This document shows, piece after piece, positions 39,642 to 48,127 of a stretch of 64,000 bases of DNA. This stretch comes from DATFYP01 sp035626235 (GTDB taxonomy: Archaea > Thermoproteota > Nitrososphaeria > Nitrososphaerales > Gagatemarchaeaceae), in NCBI GenBank assembly GCA_035626235.1, contig DASPOB010000075.1:26777-90776 (forward strand), written 5' to 3'. Both the position numbers and the translations under genes were made by a program. The notes beneath the pieces were generated by a model that was given only the letters and a program-made list of their open reading frames with translations, had not been told where the DNA came from and searched no databases. Positions within the stretch are counted from its first letter, which is position 1. Each line of letters starts with the position of its first letter.

Positions 39642-40904
39642 CTACAGTAATGACGCCAGGACCATCGCAGTACCCAGAACCCCGATGGCATAGCCAGCGA
39701 TTGACTGCCAACGCCTGTTGGTGTAGTCCCCCATTATCCGCGGATTGCTGGTGAGCCATACGAGCGGGAAAACGACACTCGGCAGCAAGAGTGCTATGAA
39801 GACCTGCGAGAGGATGATGTACTGGACCGGGTTCAGGTTGAGTTCAATCATGAACACGGACACGCCAATGAATATAGTGTAGATCAGTTTGAACCGTTTG
39901 CTGTTGAGCCTGTCCTTCCACCCTGCGAAGCCGACGAAGGCGTAGGCGCTCCCGGCGTCGACGGCGGTGACAGCCGCGAATGCCGAGGCTATTACGGCCA
40001 CGCAGAATATCGTACCCGCCCACGGAGCCAGCGCCCTGACGAGTCCTCCGGAGATGTCGGAGAAGGTGGTGATGTTGACCCCCGTAAGGAGCGCGGCGCC
40101 GACGAGGATAGGCAGAGCGCTGATTACGCCACCGATGATCAGGCTGGTTATTGTATCTCTGCGGCCACGGCTGATCTCTCTTCTCTCTGACCAACCGTTC
40201 TCGTTCACCAACCCAGAGTGCAGGGCGATGTAGGTGGTCGCCACCTGGGCGCCCACGATTCCGGCGGCGTAGTAGAACTCAGGGTAGCTGCTCACGATTG
40301 GGATGAATGTGTTCAGGGCAATGGCGGACAAGGAGGGGTGGGCAAAGTACGTGAGAACCACATAGCCCGCCGTCATGACCCCTATGAAGCCGAGGACGCC
40401 GGTCCTTATCCACCTGTACTTGCCTGTCCAGACCAGACCCCTCGTGAGAATGGCAAGTATGGGGCCAAGCCAAAGATAGTTCAATCCTGTGATGATCGAC
40501 GCCGCGAGGCCTAGGGCTATAATCTCGGCAACCAAAGTCGTCACGTCCAGAAAGGTCGATGGCAGCATCATCCCGAGAGCAATCCGCTTTCCGTATCTGT
40601 CGTAGAGATTCTCAGGGTAGGTCTTCTTTGTCACGATTCCGAGTCTAGCCGCCATGTCCTGAACCACGATCAGCATCACGACGCTGTAGAACGCCGTCCA
40701 TAGGAGCGCGTACCCGTAGATGGAACCGGCTACCGTCAGGGAGATTATGCTGGCGGGGTCGAACAGGTCAATCGCAATCAGAAGGGCCGGTCCGAGGGGA
40801 AGGAGATACTTCAGGTTCCCATAGGTCGGCACGGGGGGAAGGGCACGTCTGATTCTTGTCCCAAGGGACTGCCACGACTGGCCCCTCTTGCTCCGGTCTT
40901 CCAA
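39642..40904 (-). CDS. NRAMP-family divalent metal transporter with altered metal-site motifs
   Basis: The 420-residue protein has about 11 membrane segments in the NRAMP/LeuT order. Usual TM1 motif DPGN reads DPAS here (LFDPASIISLTVAGSIYGYALLW); usual TM6 MPH reads ATT (GIVGAQVATTYIALHSGLV). The metal Asp is kept but the sulphur ligand Met is missing, as in Mg-transporting NRAMP relatives. The start is a TTG, about 20 bases after the predicted transcription start. It is divergent from a DtxR/MntR-type regulator, and a palindrome overlaps its promoter, so expression is probably metal-controlled. Confidence 0.9.
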   Translation of the reverse strand: MEDRSKRGQSWQSLGTRIRRALPPVPTYGNLKYLLPLGPALLIAIDLFDPASIISLTVAGSIYGYALLWTAFYSVVMLIVVQDMAARLGIVTKKTYPENLYDRYGKRIALGMMLPSTFLDVTTLVAEIIALGLAASIITGLNYLWLGPILAILTRGLVWTGKYRWIRTGVLGFIGVMTAGYVVLTYFAHPSLSAIALNTFIPIVSSYPEFYYAAGIVGAQVATTYIALHSGLVNENGWSERREISRGRRDTITSLIIGGVISALPILVGAALLTGVNITTFSDISGGLVRALAPWAGTIFCVAVIASAFAAVTAVDAGSAYAFVGFAGWKDRLNSKRFKLIYTIFIGVSVFMIELNLNPVQYIILSQVFIALLLPSVVFPLVWLTSNPRIMGDYTNRRWQSIAGYAIGVLGTAMVLASLL

Positions 40905-40945
40905 TTCGACCCCCGCTCTCCAACAAGGAGTCGTATCTGGGTCTC

Positions 40946-40971
40946 ATTTAAATGTTAGACTCTACTAACAT
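40946..40971 (-). promoter_or_regulatory. TATA box and palindromic operator of the NRAMP gene
   Basis: ATTTAAAT (40946-40953) is the TATA box of the minus-strand transporter gene. It abuts a perfect inverted repeat, ATGTTAG-N6-CTAACAT (40952-40971). The TTAG/CTAA half-sites resemble known DtxR/MntR-type operators. The regulator next door is the likely ligand-dependent repressor. Confidence 0.75.
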
Positions 40972-41030
40972 GTTTTCAATCACTTAAGATTCCTCTGGGT
41001 CCCGAACTCGGCGGGTAGGCTTCACAAAAC

Positions 41031-41038
41031 CTTTTATC
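41031..41038 (+). promoter_or_regulatory. TATA box of the DtxR-family gene
   Basis: CTTTTATC is centred 27 bases before the ATG at 41062, indicating a leaderless message. Confidence 0.7.
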
Positions 41039-41061
41039 GGCTTGGCCGTTTCATTCTTGGG

Positions 41062-41505
41062 ATGGCTACCGCAGCGCCCACGCTTCAACCGAAGCGTGAC
41101 ATCTCACGCCTTGAGGACTACCTGGAGGCAATCTACAACCTCAACACCGAAAAGGGGTACGTAAGCGCAGCTGACATTTCTGAACGGCTCGGGGTCAAGC
41201 CCCCCACAGTATCTAGCATGGTCGTCAATCTCGCCAGGAAAGGGTACCTCGAGCACGAACGGTATAGGGGGATGCGCCTGACAGCCTCGGGAGAAAAGAT
41301 CGCGAGGTCCGTCATCAAGCGGCACCAGGTGATTTCGGAACTCCTTTCAATGCTGGGAGTGGACGGTCGAACGGCCTACACGGACACCGAGGGGATAGAG
41401 CATCATGTCCATCCGAGCACGCTTCGCCGTTTTGAGAAGCTTGCAGAGTATCTGAGGGAGAACCCGAATACCCTCAAAGCCATTCGAGGGTTCGTAGAAG
41501 AGTAG
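41062..41505 (+). CDS. DtxR/MntR-family metal-dependent regulator
   Basis: The 147-residue protein has a winged helix at about residues 14-75 (ISRLEDYLEAIYNLNTEKGYVSAADISERLGVKPPTVSSMVVNLARKGYLEHERYRGMRLTASG) and a dimerisation/metal domain (RHQVISELLSMLGVDGRTAYTDTEGIEHHVHPSTLRRFEKLAEYL). His and Glu residues at TEGIEHHVHP fit the metal site, with Met/Cys absent as in Mn-type members. It probably represses the divergent NRAMP gene when metal is plentiful. There is no SH3-like C-terminal domain. Confidence 0.92.
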   Translation: MATAAPTLQPKRDISRLEDYLEAIYNLNTEKGYVSAADISERLGVKPPTVSSMVVNLARKGYLEHERYRGMRLTASGEKIARSVIKRHQVISELLSMLGVDGRTAYTDTEGIEHHVHPSTLRRFEKLAEYLRENPNTLKAIRGFVEE

Positions 41506-41787
41506 TCCGCGTCTTCGGACGTCAAAGGGGGTTGCTGCCTCACTTGCCAGAGAGGCCTTTCTCCTTCTGCTGCATTCGCATCGGTGTTCCCAAGGCAACA
41601 TCCTCGTCTCGAAACGAGTTCCTTGGCAGCCATGCGTTGGACCGTGGGACTGGCAGCGGCCCAGCACTGGCTGGAAGCGTACTGCTCCATATGGGGGCTG
41701 ATTCCAAGTCCGTACCCATCTGCATCACCCATGTCTTGCGCCGCGCACGGTGTTGTTTACTTCACGTAGAACCCCGCTAGGGATTCC

Positions 41788-43008
41788 TCACCGCGAATGC
41801 CATCGGCGCCTGTTGTCCCGTCTGTGAAATCGGGGGTCCCGGTGCCTTCGAGTGAGACCGGCACGCCGAGGTGGGTGACGGTACGACAAGTCGAGCCTAT
41901 CCTCCGCCCTCATGGGAGAGATTGGGGCCTTAGTCATCCTGAGGATACGGGCGAAGTCTCCAGATTCCTCGTGCGAAACAAGAGAGAACGCCCTCCCTGG
42001 TCTTCCGGCCCTCGCCGTCCTGCCCACCCTGTGGAAGTAGAGAAGAGGGTCCATGGGTACGTCATGGTTAATCACGCAGGCGACATGAGAGATGTCAATC
42101 CCCCTGCTTGCGACGTCTGTCGCAACCAGGATGTCGGCGTGGCCGTTCCTGAAGGCATGCATGTGATGGTCCCTCTGATGTTGGCTCAGGTTGCCGTGAA
42201 GGGGAATCGCGTCGAACCCCCTCCTCTGCAGGTCCATGGCAAGCCTATGTGCCCCCCACTTCGTCCGGCAAAAGACAATCGCGCTCGGGGGCCGCTCCTT
42301 CTGTAGAAGGGAAACCAGGAATTCGAGCTTGTCACCCTGACTGACGACGGCAAAGTACTGATCCAGGGTGTCAACCGACGGTTCGTCCGAGTCGATGAGG
42401 ATTCTTTCGGGAGAGGCCATGTATTTTCCCGAGAGCCGCGTTACCCTCTCTGGCATCGTCGCCGAGAAGAGGCACATCTGCTTGCTCTCTGGAGTGTACC
42501 CGAGGATGAATTCGACGTCGTCGAGGAAGCCCATGTCGAGCATCGTATCCGCCTCATCGATCACGACGAACTTAACGGAGCTCAGGTCGAGCCATCCGCG
42601 CCTGACATGGTCTATGACCCGCCCCGGCGTGCCAATCACGACATGCGCCCCATGGCGGATAGCCTCGAGTTGGACATTGATCGACTGGCCACCGTATATC
42701 GTAACCGTCTTGACGCCGGTATAGGCTCCGAGCTTCCTCACCTCCTCAGTTATCTGTAGAGCCAGTTCGCGCGTTGGCGCCAGAACCAGCGCCTGAACTC
42801 GGCGGAGGCCAACATCTATCGACTGTAGCATCGGTAGCGAGAAGGCGGCAGTCTTCCCGGAACCTGTCTTCGCTTGGCCAATTACGTTCCGGCCTTTCAG
42901 AAGGGGGCCTATCGTTCTCTCCTGAATGGGAAAGGGCCTCTCGTAACCCATCTTTTCGACTCCCCGTAGTATGGATGAGTCCAGCTGCATTTCCTCGAAT
43001 CCACTCAT
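41788..43008 (-). CDS. DEAD-box RNA helicase
   Basis: The 406-residue protein has the complete motif set: Q motif (PFPIQERTI), I AKTGSGKTA, Ia PTRELALQ, GG, Ib TPGRVIDH, II DEAD, III SATM, IV IVFCRTK, V ATDVASRGIDI, VI HRVGRTARAG. The C-terminal about 35 residues are Arg/His-rich (RHPPRRAGLTRRHRDPRFHRRDN), probably an RNA-binding tail. It likely acts in RNA remodelling such as ribosome assembly or cold adaptation. A GGATATTG box about 35 bases upstream is the likely promoter. Confidence 0.95.
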   Translation of the reverse strand: MSGFEEMQLDSSILRGVEKMGYERPFPIQERTIGPLLKGRNVIGQAKTGSGKTAAFSLPMLQSIDVGLRRVQALVLAPTRELALQITEEVRKLGAYTGVKTVTIYGGQSINVQLEAIRHGAHVVIGTPGRVIDHVRRGWLDLSSVKFVVIDEADTMLDMGFLDDVEFILGYTPESKQMCLFSATMPERVTRLSGKYMASPERILIDSDEPSVDTLDQYFAVVSQGDKLEFLVSLLQKERPPSAIVFCRTKWGAHRLAMDLQRRGFDAIPLHGNLSQHQRDHHMHAFRNGHADILVATDVASRGIDISHVACVINHDVPMDPLLYFHRVGRTARAGRPGRAFSLVSHEESGDFARILRMTKAPISPMRAEDRLDLSYRHPPRRAGLTRRHRDPRFHRRDNRRRWHSR

Positions 43009-43150
43009 TTTCGCTTACTATTCCCACAGCAATATCCTTGTCAGAGAATCAGAATCGTAGGACGTTCCGAATCGTCAAACAGTGACTTGCTTGCTGGAAC
43101 GCTCGCCGCGACCTCGTATTTAGGTATGGTGGTTTGGGAAACGGTTCTAG

Positions 43151-43204
43151 TGCGTTGACTGTGCATCGGCCTCCGCCGTTGTCGCAGTTGCGTTAACTGT
43201 GCAT
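43151..43204. repeat. Two 16-base direct repeats upstream of a small secreted-protein gene
   Basis: TGCGTTGACTGTGCAT at 43151-43166 and TGCGTTAACTGTGCAT at 43189-43204 differ at one position and start 38 bases apart. They lie about 50-100 bases upstream of the gene at 43255, a possible activator or repressor site. Confidence 0.5.
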
Positions 43205-43254
43205 GAGGCGTTCTAAGCATCAGACATATACGCCCCTTGAGTCTCTCTGAGGAC

Positions 43255-43545
43255 ATGAGACGAAAACTGTTTGCGACCATAGCCTTTGTAGCACTAGCAT
43301 TGGTCTTGATTTTCGTCCCCGTCGTGCCAGAGACGTATGTTCTTGATTGCTACGGGCCAGGCTGTAGTGGTTCGCTGAGCTATACCTCGTCAGTAACCTA
43401 TCACATCTTCTTTGCTGGCGCAGTCAGCGGCGTCTGTGGCGGCTACCAGGTCGTTATTCATGAGATTCCGAGTGGGTTCAGTGGGGTCATGACTGGGCCT
43501 GGGCAGGGGGAGGCCAAGTGTGTGACTTTGCGCTCGCCGCCTTGA
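43255..43545 (+). CDS. Small membrane-anchored or secreted protein, probably truncated
   Basis: A 96-residue protein with signal/anchor MRRKLFATIAFVALALVLIFVPVV and a mature part with Cys residues (LDCYGPGCSGS, VSGVCGGY). The last about 20 codons overlap a transposase relic on the other strand, so the natural C-terminus may have been lost. Layout is like the gene at 31852. No family recognised. Confidence 0.55.
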   Translation: MRRKLFATIAFVALALVLIFVPVVPETYVLDCYGPGCSGSLSYTSSVTYHIFFAGAVSGVCGGYQVVIHEIPSGFSGVMTGPGQGEAKCVTLRSPP

Positions 43546-43789
43546 TTAACTGCATCCATCGGTTTCCCTCTAGGTTCAGGTCAATCCCCGCCGCCTCTGC
43601 GGGAGTCTGCCCGTCCAGCGCCATGTGCGGCCTCACAAAGTTGTAGAAGATTCGGTGCCCCTCGGGAATCTGCGAGGCCATGCTCTTCCATCCGCGCTGA
43701 ACCTTCGTGCGCTCCCGCACCGTTTCGTTCAGTCTTTCAATTCGGTTGTTAGTTGCATGTGGCCTCATGTCCTTCCCCTTTGGTATTCC
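43487..43789 (-). pseudogene. Transposase C-terminal relic
   Basis: About 100 codons remain: GIPKGKDMRPHATNNRIERL, TVRERTKVQRGWKSM, then FYNFVRPHMALDGQTPAEAA, the typical C-terminal end of an integrase-core (DDE) transposase. No upstream catalytic part or terminal repeats are seen. The frame continues to the left of the MFS stop by chance. A related relic is present at 58146-58310. Confidence 0.75.
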
Positions 43790-43836
43790 AGCGCAATATA
43801 ACCTGGGAAACAACCTACCGGCCCTGGGCGCGAGGC

Positions 43837-45147
43837 CTACCGAGCCGGTGCCGCAGTCGTGGATTTGGGTTCGCGCGGGAGACGTGACACGACGAACACC
43901 GCGAGGTACAGGAGGACACTCGCTGCCGTGAAGGTGACGTAGAAACCAGAGTAGACGGAGATGAAACCCGATGCGAGGGACCCTACTGTTCCCGCGAGGC
44001 CCACGACGGCGCTGTAGACTCCTAGGGAGGCCCCGGGGTTCTTCCCCTGCACGGTGCCGAACATCATGGTGTTCGAAGCGGTGTAGTAGACTGAGAATGC
44101 TATCCCCGCCCCCAGAGGGTAGAACACGAGGGCGGGTCCAAGGAAGAAGAGACCGGGAAGGAACACCGCTGCCGCACCCAACCCGCCGTAGCATAACCCC
44201 CTGACCAGGAGCCCCTGGACGGAACTCATTACCAGGGAGCGCTGCTCGACGTACCTGCCCGCCACCTGGAACGCGAGGGTCTGGACGACCATACCAGCGA
44301 GCATGACGGCGAAGATCTCGCCTTCCGGGATTCCGAAGGACCGCATGGCCGGGACAAACGAAGTGTTGAACAGCCCGCTGGAGAGGTAGAAGAGGACTAT
44401 CGAGATGTAGAACAGGGGGACATAGTTCGTGAGTCCCGACCTGAGCCCCCTGAAGACCCGTCGGAAGTCGGAGACCCTCGGCACTGTTAGGAAGATCAGA
44501 GGCAACGCCAGCAGCCTCTGGAAGAAGCTCGGCCTCCTCAGGACCATCGTCTCCGGTTCGAGGTTGAACGAGGGGTTGCGGATGGTCAAGAACGCGAGCA
44601 CCGCAGAAGCGAGGGAGAAGAGAGCAAGGGGGACGGCAAGGTCAAGGAGAGGAAATGCCTCCACCCAAACGGTACTGAGGAGTAGCCCGCCGACGCTGCC
44701 CACGCTTGACATCATGGACAGCTTGGCGAACGCCTCGGCCCATCTGCCCTTGCTCTCAGTCTCCATGATGAGCAGGTTGAGGGGGGTTGCCGACGCGGCA
44801 GAGACGAACGAGAAGATGGAATAGGTGAGGACGGTCCCCGCGGTCGTCCGGTCCAGGTAGAAAGTGAAAAGGACCACTGTGAGGATGCCATAGCTCCCGG
44901 CCACTATTGCCCGCGTCCTCCTGAGACGGTCGGTCGCAAACCCCCAGAAGATGGCCGCGGGGATGCTCACCCCGTTGAACACCGCCACCGCAAGGCTCCC
45001 GTACAGCGTCCCCAGCGTGACCCCGTTCAGCTCGATCAGGTAAAGCTGGACGAGGGTACCCAGCGGACCCGCGGCCAGGGAAGCCGGAAACGCCGAATAG
45101 ACCCAAGCCATCCTCTTCCTCGGTCCTGGACCTGCCGCGCTCCCCAT
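43837..45147 (-). CDS. Major facilitator superfamily transporter
   Basis: The 436-residue protein has 12 predicted membrane segments with the MFS loop 2-3 pattern (GFATDRLRRTRAIVAGSYG) and a weaker repeat in the second half (GRYVEQRSLVMSSVQGLL). A central cytosolic loop (NPSFNLEPETMVLRRPSFFQRLL) divides the halves. The substrate is unknown. A TATA box (CGATAAATAG, about 45174-45183) lies about 30 bases before the ATG. Downstream is a transposase relic. Confidence 0.88.
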   Translation of the reverse strand: MGSAAGPGPRKRMAWVYSAFPASLAAGPLGTLVQLYLIELNGVTLGTLYGSLAVAVFNGVSIPAAIFWGFATDRLRRTRAIVAGSYGILTVVLFTFYLDRTTAGTVLTYSIFSFVSAASATPLNLLIMETESKGRWAEAFAKLSMMSSVGSVGGLLLSTVWVEAFPLLDLAVPLALFSLASAVLAFLTIRNPSFNLEPETMVLRRPSFFQRLLALPLIFLTVPRVSDFRRVFRGLRSGLTNYVPLFYISIVLFYLSSGLFNTSFVPAMRSFGIPEGEIFAVMLAGMVVQTLAFQVAGRYVEQRSLVMSSVQGLLVRGLCYGGLGAAAVFLPGLFFLGPALVFYPLGAGIAFSVYYTASNTMMFGTVQGKNPGASLGVYSAVVGLAGTVGSLASGFISVYSGFYVTFTAASVLLYLAVFVVSRLPREPKSTTAAPAR

Positions 45148-45231
45148 GGACGAAGCCCCGCCTCAGCACCCATCTATTTATCGAGACGAGGTCAACCCCG
45201 AGGCCAAAGCTGAATTAACGCGGAAACTGAC

Positions 45232-46056
45232 GTGCCTGCCTTGGCGTTCCTAGGGAAGAAGCTCGCCGTTGCCATCCCAGACACTGTCCTTGAAGAGCGC
45301 GACTCGCTCAGGGAGAAGACGGCCAAGCTCGGGGTGATTGCGAGGGCCTGCTCCATCTACGGAGTGGACGTAATTGAAGTCTTCAGGGACGAGAAGAAGC
45401 GCGGCGAGCCGACACTCATCAGGAAGGTGCTGGAGTACATAGAGACCCCCCAGTACCTCAGGAGAAAGCTCTACACCATGGACGAGTCGCTGAAGTACGC
45501 CGGGATTCTCCCACCGCTGAGGATACCTTCCCACAAGCCGGAGGTGCCGGTCGAAAGACTCACCATTGGCGAGGTCAGGGAGGGGGTCACCAATTCTGAC
45601 GGCACGGTCGACATCGGGCTCGAAAGAAACCCTCGACTCAGAGAGAGGACGGGGGCGGGCAGGAGGGTCACGGTGCGGATAACCTCCAAGAACCCGCTCA
45701 TAGCGGAGCTTGCAAGCACAGAGCACGTTCACGAGTACTGGGGGTACGAAGTTGAGACCCGCACTAAGGACGAGGTGCTTTCCGACCCAAGGTTCGCACT
45801 CAAGATAGCGACGTCGAGATACGGGAACACCCTCCAGTCCCAGGTCTTCCGGCTGAGGGAGTCTGTCCTGAAGACTCCGTCCCTGAAGCTGGTCTTCGGC
45901 TCGCCTTCGAGGGGGCTGTTCGACATAGTGGGCCAGCAGCTCAGCCAGCGAGTCGACTTCGTGGTAAACCTCTTCGCCGAGCAGCACGTAGAGACGGTCC
46001 GCACCGAGGAGGCAATCTTCGCGGCTCTCAGCCTCGTCAACACCCTGGCCCTGTGA
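45232..46056 (+). CDS. SPOUT-fold RNA methyltransferase (DUF171-type)
   Basis: In archaea this family sits just upstream of rpl3, as here. The 274-residue protein begins LAVAIPDTVLEERDSLREKTAKLGVIARACSIYGVDVIEVF, has an inserted OB-like part (GRRVTVRITSKNPLIAELAS), YWGYEV, and the knot region LVFGSPSRGLFDI with VVNLFAEQHVETVRTEEAIFAAL. It probably methylates rRNA or tRNA; the position of modification is not known. GTG start after a GAATTAAC element. Confidence 0.88.
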   Translation: MPALAFLGKKLAVAIPDTVLEERDSLREKTAKLGVIARACSIYGVDVIEVFRDEKKRGEPTLIRKVLEYIETPQYLRRKLYTMDESLKYAGILPPLRIPSHKPEVPVERLTIGEVREGVTNSDGTVDIGLERNPRLRERTGAGRRVTVRITSKNPLIAELASTEHVHEYWGYEVETRTKDEVLSDPRFALKIATSRYGNTLQSQVFRLRESVLKTPSLKLVFGSPSRGLFDIVGQQLSQRVDFVVNLFAEQHVETVRTEEAIFAALSLVNTLAL

Positions 46057-46108
46057 GAAAGCTTAAAGGCTCAACGAAAAACGGGGTTCGGGAAAGGGTT
46101 ATTGCGAA

Positions 46109-47059
46109 TTGGGTCACAGGAAGCACTCCGCACCCCGCAGGGGCAGTCTCGCGTACAGGCCGAGGGGACGGGCGAAGAGCCTCATCCCCAGGATTAGGAC
46201 CTGGCCCAGGATTCAAGCGGAGAAGCCCACAATTCTGGGATTTCCAGCATTCAAGGCCGGGACCGTCCACGTCATAACGACGGATGACAGGGCCAAGACC
46301 CCCAACTTCGGCAAGCCGCTTTTCAACGTCTCAAGCGTCCTGTCGCTTCCAGAGCTCGAGGTAAAGGGAATACGGCTGTACGGGCACGAGCTAGGGAACG
46401 ACTTCCCACTCACCGACATAAAGACTGATGTCCAGGCGTCGCTTGCGAAGGCTCCGCTTGACAGGGTGTCCAGGGTGGCAGTCCTGGCCTCGGTGGTCCC
46501 CAAGGATGTCGGCCTCTCGCAGAAGAAACCAGTCGTAATGGAGGTGGGAGTCGGGGGCGCGGGCACAAAGGAGCAAGCGGAATACGTGGCGGGGTTGATG
46601 GGCAAGAAGGTGAAGTTCGCCGAAGTCTTCAAGCCCGGCATGTACGTGGACGTCCTTGGAATCACCAAAGGGAAGGGCTTCGAGGGCCCAGTCACGAGGT
46701 TCGGTGTTAAGAGGAAGCAACACAAGTCCAGAAAAAGCGTCAGGGCGGTCGGTGTCATCGGTCCATGGCACCCGGCTGCTGTGATGTACACCATCGCCAG
46801 AGCCGGGCAGATGGGGTTCCACCAGAGGACGGAGACGGGCAAGAGGATTCTGATGGTGGGGAACGCGAAAGAGAAGGCGGTGACGCCGGCCGGTGGCTTC
46901 CTGCACTTCGGTGATGTGAAAGGAGATTACGCCGTCCTCAGGGGCTCGGTCCCAGGGCCGGCATCCAGGTTCGTCATGGTCAGGTACAAGGCGAGGGGGA
47001 CGCCGAGGTCGCAGGCTCCTCCGCAGGTGGCTGAAGTGAGCACGATGGCGAGGAGATGA
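46109..47059 (+). CDS. rpl3: Ribosomal protein uL3
   Basis: Archaeal-length L3 (316 residues): MGHRKHSAPRRGSLAYRPRGRA at the start, then KPGMYVDVLGITKGKGFEGPVTRFGVKRKQHKSRK, PWHPAAVMYTIARAGQMGFHQRTE and GSVPGPASRFV. It organises the 23S peptidyl-transferase region. The start is TTG; a GCTTAAAG element near 46062 may be an internal promoter. It overlaps rpl4 by four bases (ATGA). Confidence 0.97.
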   Translation: MGHRKHSAPRRGSLAYRPRGRAKSLIPRIRTWPRIQAEKPTILGFPAFKAGTVHVITTDDRAKTPNFGKPLFNVSSVLSLPELEVKGIRLYGHELGNDFPLTDIKTDVQASLAKAPLDRVSRVAVLASVVPKDVGLSQKKPVVMEVGVGGAGTKEQAEYVAGLMGKKVKFAEVFKPGMYVDVLGITKGKGFEGPVTRFGVKRKQHKSRKSVRAVGVIGPWHPAAVMYTIARAGQMGFHQRTETGKRILMVGNAKEKAVTPAGGFLHFGDVKGDYAVLRGSVPGPASRFVMVRYKARGTPRSQAPPQVAEVSTMARR

Positions 47060-47868
47060 CAATGGCAAAGGTCGAGGTAATCGGGATGGACGGCAAGTCC
47101 GCGGGAAAGATCGATGTTCCGGGCGTCTTCGAGACACCCCCGAGACCTGACCTCATAGAAAGGGTCTTCTGGATCGTGGGGTCGCATGCTCTTCAGCCCA
47201 AGGGGAGAGACCCAATGGCTGGGGAGAGGACCACTGCCGAGACCCACAGCCCACCGACCGGAACCGGGCGGTCGAGGATACCGAGGGTAAAGGGAGAGAT
47301 GTATTCGAGGTCCGGTCTGGCAGGGGGGGTGGCAAGCGTGGTCAAGGGAAGGCTACCGCATCCGCCCAGGTCCGAAAAAGTGATCCACTTCAAAGTCAAC
47401 AAGAAAGAGAGGCACTTGGCCACCGCGTCAGCCATCGCCTTCACCGCGGACTTCGACGCCGTGAAAGGAAGGGGCCACAGGGTGAAGAAGATCTCGCTCC
47501 CGCTGGTTGTGTCCGACGACATCGAGACCGTAGAGAAGACTTCGGAACTGGTCTCCTTCCTCGAGAAGGTAGACCTTGGAGCAGAGCTGAAAAGGGTGAA
47601 GGACAGCACGAAGAGGAACACAGGGAAGGCGAGGCTCAGAGGTAGGGCGTATACGAGGAGGGTGGGGCCACTTATTGTGATAACCAATGACAGAGGGGTT
47701 GGGAAGGCGGCCGCATCGGTCCCTGGAGTGGGAGTGGCCAGGGTCGACAGCCTCAACGTGACAGAGCTGGCGCCAGGAGGAGTGCCGGGCAGGCTTGTGC
47801 TCTGGACCGAGTCATCACTGGGGTCTCTGGCCGCGACAGGGAAGGAGGAGATTCCAGTTGCGGCTTGA
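47056..47868 (+). CDS. rpl4: Ribosomal protein uL4
   Basis: The 270-residue archaeal/eukaryal-type L4 contains the long loop SRIPRVKGEMYSRSGLAGGVASVVKGRLPHPP that lines the exit tunnel, and KARLRGRAYTRRVGPLIV, VPGVGVARVDSLNVTELAPGG near the C-terminus. It overlaps rpl3 by four bases and rpl23 by 11, so translation is coupled. Confidence 0.97.
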   Translation: MTMAKVEVIGMDGKSAGKIDVPGVFETPPRPDLIERVFWIVGSHALQPKGRDPMAGERTTAETHSPPTGTGRSRIPRVKGEMYSRSGLAGGVASVVKGRLPHPPRSEKVIHFKVNKKERHLATASAIAFTADFDAVKGRGHRVKKISLPLVVSDDIETVEKTSELVSFLEKVDLGAELKRVKDSTKRNTGKARLRGRAYTRRVGPLIVITNDRGVGKAAASVPGVGVARVDSLNVTELAPGGVPGRLVLWTESSLGSLAATGKEEIPVAA

Positions 47869-48124
47869 GGACGCGCAGAAGATCCTGAAGAGGCCCTATG
47901 TCACTGAAAGGACCTTCGAGCAGATAGAGAGAGAGAACAAGCTCTGCTTCTTGGTGAAGGACGGTGCTTCCAAGACGCAGATCTCGAGCGCCGTAGAGGC
48001 GATGTACGAGCTTAAGGTTGGAGCGGTCAACACCTCCAGGACGATAAAGGGGAAGAAGGCGTTCGTGCGCTTCCTAGAGGACGGGGCTGCCGCGTCGCTG
48101 GCCACGAAGCTGGGGTTGGTGTAG
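47858..48124 (+). CDS. rpl23: Ribosomal protein uL23
   Basis: This 88-residue protein starts at the TTG overlapping the end of rpl4 (M-RLEDAQKILKRPYVTERTFE). The signature continues NKLCFLVKDGASKTQISSAVEAMYELKVGAVNT and KKAFVRF. It sits at the polypeptide exit and docks SRP and chaperones. Longer upstream frames are not used. Confidence 0.95.
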   Translation: MRLEDAQKILKRPYVTERTFEQIERENKLCFLVKDGASKTQISSAVEAMYELKVGAVNTSRTIKGKKAFVRFLEDGAAASLATKLGLV

Positions 48125-48127
48125 GAT

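Noticed and set aside
41691..41710. CATATGGGGGCTGATTCC, similar to the start of tRNA-end repeats 2 and 3
   Set aside because: The similarity stops after about 15 bases; the CCCCC arm and acceptor end are missing, so I treat it as chance.
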